A stretch of DNA of 64,000 bases from Sphingomonas kaistensis (GTDB lineage: Bacteria; Pseudomonadota; Alphaproteobacteria; Sphingomonadales; Sphingomonadaceae): the NCBI RefSeq assembly GCF_011927725.1, contig NZ_JAATJC010000001.1, positions 937,001-1,001,000 on the forward strand, given 5' to 3'. The position numbers were made by a program, and so were the translations under genes. Below are positions 23,754-31,685 of this stretch, in pieces; position 1 is the first letter of the stretch, and every line of letters begins with the position of its first letter. Under the pieces are notes generated by a model. That model was not told the origin of the DNA and ran no database searches. It was given only the letters and a program-made list of their open reading frames with translations.

Positions 23754-25667
23754 TCAGCCCGCCGGATTATGCTTGTGGAGGAAGGCCTCGAGCCGACCCA
23801 GGTAATCGGCCAGGTCGCCTTCTCCCTCCAGGTCGTGGCCCGACTTGGCGTAGAAGACAGAAGTGACTTCGGCGCGCCCGCCCTGCAGCGCCTGAACGAT
23901 CGCCCGGCCCTGACGCACCGGGACCACCTCGTCCTTTTCGCCATGGCCGATCAGGACCGGCACCTTGAGCCGCGCCGCTTGCTGCAACGGTGACACGGTG
24001 GCGAGATCGACTTTTTGCTCACCGGCCACCTTGGTCCGCCATTCGCGGAAATAGCGGGTCGCGGTGAAGCTTTTGCGGTTGGCCTTGAGCTGCGCGTCGA
24101 GGTCGGTGACCCCGGCCAGGCTGGCGGCGCAGCGATAGCGCTCCGGGTTGCGGATCGCGCCCCACAGCGCGGCATAGCCACCATAGGAGGCCCCGACGAT
24201 GCACACCCGCTTGGGATCGGCGACGCCCGTCTTGATCAGGTGATCGAGCCCGTCGTCGAGGTCGTCCTGCATCGCCCGGCCCCATTGGCCATAGCCCTTC
24301 TCGACGAAGCTCTTGCCGTAGCCGGTCGAGCCCCGAAACTGCGGCTGGAAGACCGCATAGCCGCGGCTCGCTATAAACTGGACAAAGGTGTCATATTCCC
24401 AGCTGTCGCGGATGAACGGCCCGCCGTGGGGCATCACGATGGTGGGAAGCAGCTTTCCCGGCTTGCCCTTGGGCAGGGTCAGATAGGCCGGAATGCCGAG
24501 GCCGTCGCGGGCCGCGTAGCGCAGGTGGGTCGTCGCGGACAATTGCGCGGGATCGATCCGCGCAAGGGGCGCATAGACCGGGTTCATCTTCCGCGTCGTC
24601 TGGTCGAGCAGGAAATAGGCTCCAGGATCGGAAGCACTGCTGGAGAAGATCAGCAGCTTCGCCTTGTCGCGCGAGCGGGAGACGATCTCGTTGACCGTGG
24701 TGGGCAAGGCCCTGTCGATCCTGGCTTGGGTCTGCTTGAGGTCGGGATCGAGCCACACGAAACGCTTGCGGTCATTCTCATACTCGATTCCGGAGATGTC
24801 GCCCGACCAGCGGTCGCCCCAGACGCCGGTGACGTCGACCTCGGGATCCTCGAAGATCGCCTCGCCAATGCTGCCGGACGTGAAGTCGTAGCGGTACACG
24901 CCGAAGCGGCCGGTCCGCTCGTTGGTGATGATGGTGCCGGTCCCCGCCCGGCCGAAGGTGAAGCGGTCGACGCTGGAATCAGAATTCTTGTCGAACTTGC
25001 CCTTGATGGTCCGCAGAGGTTCACCCGCCTTGTCGCGATAGAACAGCTTCCACGCCCGGTTGTCATAGGCGAAGCCGGCGCGGACGACGCCGTCGCTGTC
25101 GGCATACCAGTCCCAGACATCGGGACGCGGCTTCTCCACCAGGGTCGCCTTGCCGGTGGCGAGGTCCACCCGCTTCACGGCAGGCGTGTCGAAGATGGTG
25201 TCCTGGCTCGCCACCAGGGCGGTCTGGCCGTCCGGATCGGTGTACAGGACGTCGCCGCCAAGCACGCCCTGGTTGGCGGGGTCGGCGACCCGGCTTTGCC
25301 CGGTGTCGATGTCGACCACGATCAACCGGGTGAACGGATAGACCTGGTCGAACAGCTTCTCATATTTGCGGACTCGAAGCAGCAGGCGGTTCGCACCGGC
25401 CCAGCTGATCGAGGTGACGTCGGACTTGCCGAGCGGAAGGGCGCGCGGCGGCTTGCTCGGGTTGGTCGCGTCGAAGATCAGGATGCGGCTGGTGTCCCCC
25501 TGCCACGACCGGGCGGCGAGCAGCTTGCCGTCCGCGGAAAGCCGGGCGCCGGTGGCAACGGGCGGTTCGGCGAAATCGGCGATCGAGGGGCGTGACGCGG
25601 GCTGTGCAGCCAGGCCCTCACTGGCAAGGAGCAGGCCGAGAACGGTCGCCTGCAGGACGCTACGCAT
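23754..25667 (-). CDS. S9 family peptidase (acylaminoacyl/dipeptidyl-peptidase-like)
   Basis: The product is 637 residues. A signal peptide (VLGLLLASEGLAAQPA) precedes a beta-propeller half (about 30-370). The C-terminal alpha/beta hydrolase domain has the nucleophile Ser in VGASYGGYAALWG, Asp in HGEKDEVVPV and His in KSGHDLEGE. S9 members cleave short peptides; with the signal sequence this one should work in the periplasm. GGGGGATC just before the ATG supports the start. It is a single-gene unit; about 318 gene-free bases lie upstream. Confidence 0.92.
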   Translation of the reverse strand: MRSVLQATVLGLLLASEGLAAQPASRPSIADFAEPPVATGARLSADGKLLAARSWQGDTSRILIFDATNPSKPPRALPLGKSDVTSISWAGANRLLLRVRKYEKLFDQVYPFTRLIVVDIDTGQSRVADPANQGVLGGDVLYTDPDGQTALVASQDTIFDTPAVKRVDLATGKATLVEKPRPDVWDWYADSDGVVRAGFAYDNRAWKLFYRDKAGEPLRTIKGKFDKNSDSSVDRFTFGRAGTGTIITNERTGRFGVYRYDFTSGSIGEAIFEDPEVDVTGVWGDRWSGDISGIEYENDRKRFVWLDPDLKQTQARIDRALPTTVNEIVSRSRDKAKLLIFSSSASDPGAYFLLDQTTRKMNPVYAPLARIDPAQLSATTHLRYAARDGLGIPAYLTLPKGKPGKLLPTIVMPHGGPFIRDSWEYDTFVQFIASRGYAVFQPQFRGSTGYGKSFVEKGYGQWGRAMQDDLDDGLDHLIKTGVADPKRVCIVGASYGGYAALWGAIRNPERYRCAASLAGVTDLDAQLKANRKSFTATRYFREWRTKVAGEQKVDLATVSPLQQAARLKVPVLIGHGEKDEVVPVRQGRAIVQALQGGRAEVTSVFYAKSGHDLEGEGDLADYLGRLEAFLHKHNPAG

Positions 25668-25985
25668 GACATGATCCCCCTGTACTCGGCGGCAGACTGC
25701 AACGCGCCGCCGGGAAAGGAAAGCCCTTCCAGATCAATCCGATGTGGCCCTTCGGAGTTAAGGAACGACGAAGATCAGACGCACCGCCGCCGGGGTCCGC
25801 CAAGAGGCGGAAAGCGGCCGCCTCGGGCTGGGCACCTGCGCATGAAGCGGGGATCGTTCACAAGGGAAGCGGCCAGGATCGGAGCCAATTCACCCAACCG
25901 CACTCTCCTTTGCGTGACGGTGCCCGGTTGACCACGTCCGCAACGGGGGTGCGCCCCACTCATTGCGCAATGGCCTGGCCGGCCT
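25668..25985. other. 318-base intergenic region between divergent genes
   Basis: This stretch separates the S9 peptidase start from a divergent lipoprotein gene. It holds the S9 Shine-Dalgarno and presumably both promoters, but I see no convincing -35/-10 pair. Minor features are a short hairpin (GGAAAGG / CCCTTCC, near 25716-25730) and a GGGGTGCGCCCC palindrome near 25945. I see no tRNA, repeat copy or coding signal in it. Confidence 0.4.
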
Positions 25986-26588
25986 ATGGTCGCGAGGGTG
26001 AGAACATCGCTCCTTCTGCTCCCGCTGATCCTTGCCGGATGCACACACGTGTCGACCCCGGCCACGCCGCAGGACAGCTTCTTCGCGCAACTCAGCGAGA
26101 TGTGCGGCAAGGCTTTCGAGGGGCGGATCGTCAGTCCCGCGGTCAGCGCGGACGCCAGCTTCGCGGGCAAGAAGCTCGTCATGCACGTCAGGGAGTGTTC
26201 AAGCGAGACGCTCCGCATTCCGTTTCATGTCGGAGAGGACCGATCGCGAACCTGGGTGATGACCCGCATCGCCAACGGGCTCCGGCTCAAGCATGATCAC
26301 CGACACGAGGATGGAAGCCCGTCCGAGCAGACCCAGTACGGCGGCGACACGGTGGATCCTGGATCGTCCAACCGCCAGCAGTTCCCGGCAGATGCCTTCT
26401 CTAAGGAGATGTTCGTCCGCGGGAATATCCCGCAGTCGGCGACGAACGTCTGGGCGATGGAGGTCTGGCAGAAAAGGCTTTTCGCCTACGAATTGCGACG
26501 CCCCGGCCGCCATTTTCGGGTCGAGTTCGACCTTGCGCGCCCCATCCCAACACCGCCGCCGCCTTGGGGAGCGGGCCGCCCCCGTTGA
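25986..26588 (+). CDS. Lipoprotein of unknown function
   Basis: The product is 200 residues. A short basic N-terminus and LLLLPLILAGC give a lipoprotein signal (Cys about 19). The mature protein contains three further Cys (EMCGKAF, VRECSSE), a His/Asp-rich segment (LKHDHRHEDGSPSEQ) and a Pro-rich tail. The His/Asp cluster might bind a metal, but no family is recognised. Its position next to a mercury-transport gene segment is suggestive only. A GTG at 25998 is an alternative start. Confidence 0.65.
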   Translation: MVARVRTSLLLLPLILAGCTHVSTPATPQDSFFAQLSEMCGKAFEGRIVSPAVSADASFAGKKLVMHVRECSSETLRIPFHVGEDRSRTWVMTRIANGLRLKHDHRHEDGSPSEQTQYGGDTVDPGSSNRQQFPADAFSKEMFVRGNIPQSATNVWAMEVWQKRLFAYELRRPGRHFRVEFDLARPIPTPPPPWGAGRPR

Positions 26589-26609
26589 TTGAGCAACAAG
26601 CTGTGTGGG

Positions 26610-26639
26610 AATGTCTGCAATGGGTGGAAAGCAGACATT
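26610..26639. repeat. Short palindromic intergenic repeat, copy 1
   Basis: AATGTCTGC at 26610-26618 and GCAGACATT at 26631-26639 form a perfect 9-bp inverted repeat around a 12-base loop (AATGGGTGGAAA). A related element with the same arm and a similar loop lies at 27682-27707. The two bracket the VOC/merT/GDCCxxC segment. Its function is unknown; it may be a repeat-type (REP/MITE-like) element or a terminator-like hairpin. Confidence 0.65.
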
Positions 26640-26642
26640 TCG

Positions 26643-26999
26643 TCAGTTTTGGATGAGGCGAACGAGCGTTCCGTCTAGATCGACCATGTAGGCGATGGTT
26701 TTACCGCTATCTTCTTCGGTTGGCGGATGAAGGCGAGGCCACCCCCAACACTGCTCTGGCAATCCAGCAGCTTTGCAGATTTCGTAGAGTTCTTGCATGT
26801 CATCTAGACGCAGGCAGCAGCTAAAGTTGCCCGTTGCAGGGTCCAGATCCGGATGAGGAAAGAACTCCAGCGTCGAGCCGCCGCGCTTCAGGATCATCCA
26901 CCCGTCGTCACGCCAGCCCTCGTCGAAACCTAGCTTCCGATAGAACTGCGATGTCGCTTCGAAGTCCCGGCTCGGCAGGTTCGGCGTCGCGTGATCCAT
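26643..26999 (-). CDS. VOC (glyoxalase/bleomycin-resistance-like) protein
   Basis: The product is 118 residues with the two-module beta-alpha-beta-beta-beta VOC fold: MDHATPNLPSRDFEATSQFYRKLGF, then FEFFPHP-like strands and the final YMVDLDGTLVRLIQN. It resembles bleomycin-binding proteins more than glyoxalase I. No complete metal-ligand set is obvious, which fits a sequestering rather than catalytic role. An AGGGAGA Shine-Dalgarno precedes the ATG. Base composition is visibly less GC-rich than that of neighbouring genes, suggesting transfer. Confidence 0.85.
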   Translation of the reverse strand: MDHATPNLPSRDFEATSQFYRKLGFDEGWRDDGWMILKRGGSTLEFFPHPDLDPATGNFSCCLRLDDMQELYEICKAAGLPEQCWGWPRLHPPTEEDSGKTIAYMVDLDGTLVRLIQN

Positions 27000-27100
27000 C
27001 TAGCGGTCTCCCTGAGTAGCATAACGCCCGCTCCTCCTTGATCGCAATGGGGGCGACTGTCGACGTTGCTCAAGCCTACCCTGACATCTAGAGCAGCGGC

Positions 27101-27457
27101 ATGAAGTTCTCGGAAACAACTTTCGCTGCGATTGCGGCGGCAACCGGCCTTGGAGCTACAACCGCAGGCGCGGCATGCTGCGTGCTTCCGTTGATGCTCG
27201 CCGGTGTCGGCGTCGGCGCGGGCGCCTTGACGCCGATGGTGCCATTCCATTGGCCACTGTCGGTCATCGCTCTTGTTGCGGTCGCGACTGGATGGTTTCT
27301 TTATCTGCGCCGCCGTCGGGCATGTGCCGTGGGCGTTGATTGCGCGCCTCCATCGAAAACGACGTTTCTGCTTTTGATAGTGGCCTCGCTTCTCGTGGTC
27401 ATTGCAGCGGCGTGGCCGTTCATTGAAGCGCCGCTCACGAAAGTAGTTGGCACATGA
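27101..27457 (+). CDS. merT: MerT-like mercuric transport protein
   Basis: The product is 118 residues with three hydrophobic helices, as in MerT. The first helix contains the adjacent Cys pair GAACCVLPLML (about residues 25-26) that accepts Hg(II). A second Cys pair region lies in RACAVGVDCAPP between helices two and three. MerT carries mercuric ion across the inner membrane, normally to MerA reductase. Here there is no merR, merP or merA in the window. The stop overlaps the next gene as ATGA, so the two genes are coupled. Confidence 0.85.
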   Translation: MKFSETTFAAIAAATGLGATTAGAACCVLPLMLAGVGVGAGALTPMVPFHWPLSVIALVAVATGWFLYLRRRRACAVGVDCAPPSKTTFLLLIVASLLVVIAAAWPFIEAPLTKVVGT

Positions 27458-27681
27458 CTCTTCTAGCATCGACACTCACCTGCCCTGAATGTGGGGGAGC
27501 TTCCACCGACGAGATGCCCACCGACGCTTGTCAGTTTTTCTACGATTGCAAGCATTGCAGCGCCGTCCTTCGCCCACTCAAGGGCGATTGCTGCGTTTAC
27601 TGCTCATACGGTGACGTTCCATGCCCGCCCATACAGGAAGCACGGGAGACCGGGGTTGCAGGCTGCTGCTCACCTTCCTGA
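27454..27681 (+). CDS. GDCCxxC-motif protein
   Basis: The product is 75 residues and very Cys-rich (11 Cys), with the signature LKGDCCVYCSYGDVPCPP at about 43-60 and pairs CPEC and CKHC before it. These resemble zinc- or mercury-binding knuckles. The family is known by its GDCCxxC motif and often travels with mercury-resistance genes, where a metal-binding role is suspected but not proven. It starts inside the merT stop codon, so it is translationally coupled to the transporter. Confidence 0.85.
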   Translation: MTLLASTLTCPECGGASTDEMPTDACQFFYDCKHCSAVLRPLKGDCCVYCSYGDVPCPPIQEARETGVAGCCSPS

Positions 27682-27707
27682 TGTCCGCTTCGGGTCGTAA
27701 GCAGACA
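27682..27707. repeat. Short palindromic intergenic repeat, copy 2
   Basis: TGTCCGC (27682-27688) and GCAGACA (27701-27707) form a 7-bp stem with one G-T type mismatch, around a 12-base loop (TTCGGGTCGTAA). Arm spacing, the GCAGACA arm and the GGGTxG loop core match copy 1 at 26610-26639. It lies immediately after the GDCCxxC stop. Confidence 0.55.
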
Positions 27708-27732
27708 CTCGCGACCGCCCCTTGGCCACCAT

Positions 27733-29520
27733 TCAAAGCGGTGCGCATTGCTCCTCGAGCCACGCGCGCTCCTCGGCGCCCAGCCCCGGCCCGATCCGTC
27801 GCACCACTTCCGCGTGATAGTCGTTCAACCACTGGACTTCGCGGTCGCTGAGCAGCGCGCGATCGATCAGGCGGCGGTCGATCGGGGCGAAGGTCAGCGT
27901 TTCGAAGCCGAGCAGTTCCTTGTCGGCGCCCGCCACCTCGACCGGCACCACCAGCACCAGATTCTCGATCCGGATGCCGTATTCGCCTTCCTTGTAATAG
28001 CCGGGCTCGTTGGACAGGATCATGCCCGCCTGCAGCGGTTCGTCGCCGCCGGCATAGGCACCGCCGACCGGCGCGATCCGCTGCGGGCCTTCGTGGACCG
28101 ACAGGAAGCTGCCGACGCCGTGGCCGGTGCCATGCGCGTAATCGAGGCCCGCTTCCCACAACGGCCGCCGGGCGAAGCTGTCGAGCTGGCCGCCCCGCGT
28201 GCCCTTCGGGAACACCGCCGAGTCGATCGCGATATGGCCCTGCAGCACGCGGGTGAAGCGGTCGCGCATTTCCGGCGTCGGCTCGCCCACCGCGACGGTG
28301 CGGGTGATGTCGGTGGTGCCGTCCTCATACTGCCCGCCCGAATCGATCAGGTAGAGCGAGCCCGGCGCGAACGGGACGTTGCTCTTCTCGGTCGAATGAT
28401 AGTGCGGGCTGGCGGCGTTGGCGCCGAACGCCGAGATGCTGTCGAACGACAGGTCCTTGAGCGTCGGATCCTCGCGGCGGATTTCCTCCAGCCGGGCCGA
28501 GGCCTTGAGTTCGTCGAGCTCACCCTGGTGCGCGTCGACCCATTTCAGGAACTTCACCATCACCGCGCCGTCGCGGGTCTGGGCGGCGCGGTGGCCGGCG
28601 ACCTCGGTTTCGTTCTTGGTCGCGCGGGGCAGGACGGTCGGATCGCGCAGGGCGATGATGGTGGCGCCGGCCTTTTCCAGCGCTTCGCCGATCGCTGCCA
28701 CCGACCGCTCGGGATCGACCGCCACGGTCTTGCCGCCAAGCTCGCCCAGCTTCGCCTCGAACTCCGCCCGCTCGTGCAGCCGGACCCCGTTGCCGAGGTG
28801 CTGGCGAAGCTCGGCGGTGACCTTCTCGCCCTCGACGAACAGGTCTGCGGTGCCGTCGCCGTGGACCAGCGCGAAGGCGAGGCCGACCGGCGTGCGCGAC
28901 ACGTCGGACCCGCGCAGGTTGAAGGTCCAGGCGATCGAATCGAGCGCGGCCAGCACCGCTGCGTCGGCGCCCTGTTCGCCCAGCCAGTCGGCCACCGCCT
29001 GGCGCTTGTCGGCGCTCGACCGCCCCGCCAGCCGCTCGGGATGCACGACCAGCGCCGCCTTGCTGCGTTCGGGCCGGTCGCTCCACACCGCGTCAATCGG
29101 ATTGGTCGTCACCGCCACCAGCTCGGCACCCTTGGCCGCCAGCGCCTCGCGGGTGCGGGCGACCCAGTCCCGGCGGTGCAGCCACGGGTCGTAGCCGATC
29201 CGCGCGCCTGCCGGGGCATGAGCCTTGAGCCAGTCGGTCACATTGCTTTCGGGCACCGATTCGAACGACCAGTCCGCCCCGTCGACCTGCTGGCGCACCT
29301 GCAAGGTGTAGCGTCCGTCGGTGAAGGTCGCCGCCTTGTCGGCGAGCACCGCAGCCGATCCGGCCGACCCCTCGAACCCGGTCAGCCAGGCCAAACGGTG
29401 CGCATAGCTGCCGACATATTCGCTCATATGCTCGTCGGTCAGCGGCACGACGAACCCGTCGAGGCCCTGGGCGGCGAGCTGCTGGCGGAGGGCGGCGAGG
29501 CGGTCTGAATGGTTGCTCAT
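27733..29520 (-). CDS. pepP: Aminopeptidase P family protein (Xaa-Pro aminopeptidase)
   Basis: The product is 595 residues, the long three-domain form (creatinase-N, middle and pita-bread catalytic domain) found in eukaryotic-type aminopeptidase P rather than the ~440-residue E. coli PepP. The dimetal ligands are visible: Asp in YLIDSGGQYEDGTTDITRTV, His in HGTGHGVGSFLSVHEGP, Glu in LSNEPGYY and Glu in GIRIENLVLV. It removes N-terminal residues ahead of proline. Its gene is divergent from oligopeptidase B, so two peptidases may share this region. Confidence 0.94.
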   Translation of the reverse strand: MSNHSDRLAALRQQLAAQGLDGFVVPLTDEHMSEYVGSYAHRLAWLTGFEGSAGSAAVLADKAATFTDGRYTLQVRQQVDGADWSFESVPESNVTDWLKAHAPAGARIGYDPWLHRRDWVARTREALAAKGAELVAVTTNPIDAVWSDRPERSKAALVVHPERLAGRSSADKRQAVADWLGEQGADAAVLAALDSIAWTFNLRGSDVSRTPVGLAFALVHGDGTADLFVEGEKVTAELRQHLGNGVRLHERAEFEAKLGELGGKTVAVDPERSVAAIGEALEKAGATIIALRDPTVLPRATKNETEVAGHRAAQTRDGAVMVKFLKWVDAHQGELDELKASARLEEIRREDPTLKDLSFDSISAFGANAASPHYHSTEKSNVPFAPGSLYLIDSGGQYEDGTTDITRTVAVGEPTPEMRDRFTRVLQGHIAIDSAVFPKGTRGGQLDSFARRPLWEAGLDYAHGTGHGVGSFLSVHEGPQRIAPVGGAYAGGDEPLQAGMILSNEPGYYKEGEYGIRIENLVLVVPVEVAGADKELLGFETLTFAPIDRRLIDRALLSDREVQWLNDYHAEVVRRIGPGLGAEERAWLEEQCAPL

Positions 29521-29624
29521 GCCCGCCCCTCTAGCGCGGGCCGAGGGGTGGACGAAAGCTCCTCCCTTGCGCCATCGCTGCAGCCCCCCAAATCCCCTCC
29601 TCCTGCTTTTTCCCGAAAGACCCG

Positions 29625-31685
29625 ATGCCCGATCCCCAGCCCCCTCGCGCCGAGCAGCGCCCGACCACCTTCGAACGCCACGGAATCACCGTCATCGACG
29701 ATTATGCCTGGCTGCGCGACGCGGGCTATCCGACGGTCGAGGACAAGGCGGTGCTCGGCTATCTCGAGGCCGAAAATGCCTTCTTCGAAGCGTGGAAGAA
29801 GCCGCACGAGCAGCTGATCGAGACCCTGTTCGAGGAGATGAAAGGCCGCCAGAAGGAGGACGACCGCTCGGTTCCGGTCAAGGACCGCGACTATCTCTAC
29901 TGGTGGGCATTCGAGCCCGGCGCCCAATATCGCCAATGGTTTCGCAAGCCCGTGTCCGGCGGCCCCGACCAGCTGATCTACGACGAGGTTAAGGAAGCCG
30001 AGGGCAAGGAATATTTCCGTCTCGGCGCGCTTGAGGTCAGCCCCGACGGGCGCCTTGCCGCGGTGCTTGCGGACGACAGCGGATCCGAACGCTTCACCCT
30101 GCGCATCCGCGACCTTGCCACCGGCGCGGACCTCGAAACCGTGACCGAGGTCGGCATCGGCGCCCCGGTGTGGAGCGCGGACGGCAGCGCGGTGCTGTTC
30201 ACCGAGGTCAACGACCAGTGGCGCAGCTTCCGCGCGCGCTACCACCGCCTGGGCGACGACATCGCCAACGACCGCACCCTGTACGAGGAAACCGAGGACA
30301 AGGGCTTCTCGGTCGGCCTGTCCAAGAGCCAGGACGAAAGCCTGATCTTCCTCTCGGCCGGCGATAACCGCACCACCGAAATCCGCTTCGTCCCCGCCGC
30401 CGATCCGCTGGCCGAACAGATCCTCATCAGCCCGCGCCGCGAGAACCGCCTCTACGAAGCCGACGCCGCGCATGGCAAGCTGTGGATCCTCACCAATGAC
30501 GAGCATATCAATTTCCGCATCGTCTCCGCCGACCCCGCCGCGCCGGGCGAGTGGCACGAGGTCGTTGCCGGCTCCGACAACGTCTACCTGCGCGGGGCGA
30601 CCGCCTTCCGCGACCACCTCGTCGTCACCAGCCGCCTCGACGGCCTCGACCAGCTGACCCTGCGCGATTACGCCACCGGCGAGACCACCCGCATCCCCTT
30701 TGCCGAGGCGAGCTACACCGCCGGCCTTGCCAGCAATCCCGAATTTGCCCCCGCCGCCTATCGCCTGGTCTACAGTTCGATGGTCACTCCGGGCACTGTG
30801 TTCGACTACCACCCGGCCAGCGGCACGCTTGAAACCCTCAAGGTGACCGAGATCCCGTCGGGCTACGACCCCTCGCACTATGTCACCGAGCGGCTGATGG
30901 TACCCGCCCGCGACGGCAAGCAGGTCCCGGTCAGCGTCGTCTACAAGAAAGGCTACCGGAAGGACGGCAGCCAGCCGCTCTTTCTCTACGCCTATGGCGC
31001 CTACGGCTATGCCATCCCGCCCAGCTTCTCCTCGACCCGCCTCAGCCTGCTCGACCGCGGTTTCGCCTACGCCATCGCCCACATCCGCGGCGGCGATGAC
31101 CTAGGGTATGGCTGGTACCTCGACGGCACCGCCACCAACCGCTGGAACACCTTTCACGATTTCGTCGACGCCGCGAAGGGCCTCACTGCCGCCGGCTTCG
31201 CGCGCCCCGGCCGCATCGCGATCCAGGGCGGCTCGGCGGGTGGCAAGCTGATGGGGGTGGTGGCCAACACCGACCCCGGCCTGTGGGGCGCGGTGATCGC
31301 AGACGTGCCGTTCGTCGACGTCGTCAACACCATGATCGACGACAGCCTTCCGCTGACCCCGGGCGAATGGCCGGTGTGGGGCAATCCGATCACCGACCCG
31401 GACGCCTTCAAGCTGCTGCTGAGCTACTCGCCCTACGACAACGTCAAGGCGCAGGCCTATCCGCCGATGCTGGTCACCGCCGGGCTCAACGATCCGCGCG
31501 TCACCTATTGGGAGCCCGCCAAGTGGGTCGCCCGCCTGCGCAGCGCGAAGACCGACGACAATCTGCTCCTGCTCAAGACCAACATGGGTGCCGGCCACGG
31601 CGGCAAGTCGGGCCGCTGGGATTCCTTGCGCGAAACCGCCGAGGACCAGGCCTTCGTCCTCACCCAGATGGGCGTCGCCGAATGA
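29625..31685 (+). CDS. ptrB: Oligopeptidase B (S9A family)
   Basis: The product is 686 residues, the standard length. An N-terminal seven-blade propeller filters substrates by size. The hydrolase domain has the nucleophile Ser in IQGGSAGGKLMG, Asp in LNDPRVTYWEPAKW and His in GAGHGGKSGR. The enzyme cuts short peptides after Arg or Lys. It has no signal peptide and should be cytoplasmic. The stop overlaps the next gene as ATGA, starting a five-gene coupled run. Confidence 0.94.
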   Translation: MPDPQPPRAEQRPTTFERHGITVIDDYAWLRDAGYPTVEDKAVLGYLEAENAFFEAWKKPHEQLIETLFEEMKGRQKEDDRSVPVKDRDYLYWWAFEPGAQYRQWFRKPVSGGPDQLIYDEVKEAEGKEYFRLGALEVSPDGRLAAVLADDSGSERFTLRIRDLATGADLETVTEVGIGAPVWSADGSAVLFTEVNDQWRSFRARYHRLGDDIANDRTLYEETEDKGFSVGLSKSQDESLIFLSAGDNRTTEIRFVPAADPLAEQILISPRRENRLYEADAAHGKLWILTNDEHINFRIVSADPAAPGEWHEVVAGSDNVYLRGATAFRDHLVVTSRLDGLDQLTLRDYATGETTRIPFAEASYTAGLASNPEFAPAAYRLVYSSMVTPGTVFDYHPASGTLETLKVTEIPSGYDPSHYVTERLMVPARDGKQVPVSVVYKKGYRKDGSQPLFLYAYGAYGYAIPPSFSSTRLSLLDRGFAYAIAHIRGGDDLGYGWYLDGTATNRWNTFHDFVDAAKGLTAAGFARPGRIAIQGGSAGGKLMGVVANTDPGLWGAVIADVPFVDVVNTMIDDSLPLTPGEWPVWGNPITDPDAFKLLLSYSPYDNVKAQAYPPMLVTAGLNDPRVTYWEPAKWVARLRSAKTDDNLLLLKTNMGAGHGGKSGRWDSLRETAEDQAFVLTQMGVAE

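Noticed and set aside
27042..27060. Possible third copy of the palindromic repeat (GCAATGGGGGCGAC)
   Set aside because: It shares part of the loop but lacks the matching arms.
26643..27681. Complete mercury resistance operon
   Set aside because: Only merT and the GDCCxxC gene are present; no merR, merP, merA or merB-like sequence is visible.
29517..31082. 521-codon minus-strand frame over oligopeptidase B
   Set aside because: Shadow of the catalytic gene; composition is typical of antisense GC-rich frames.
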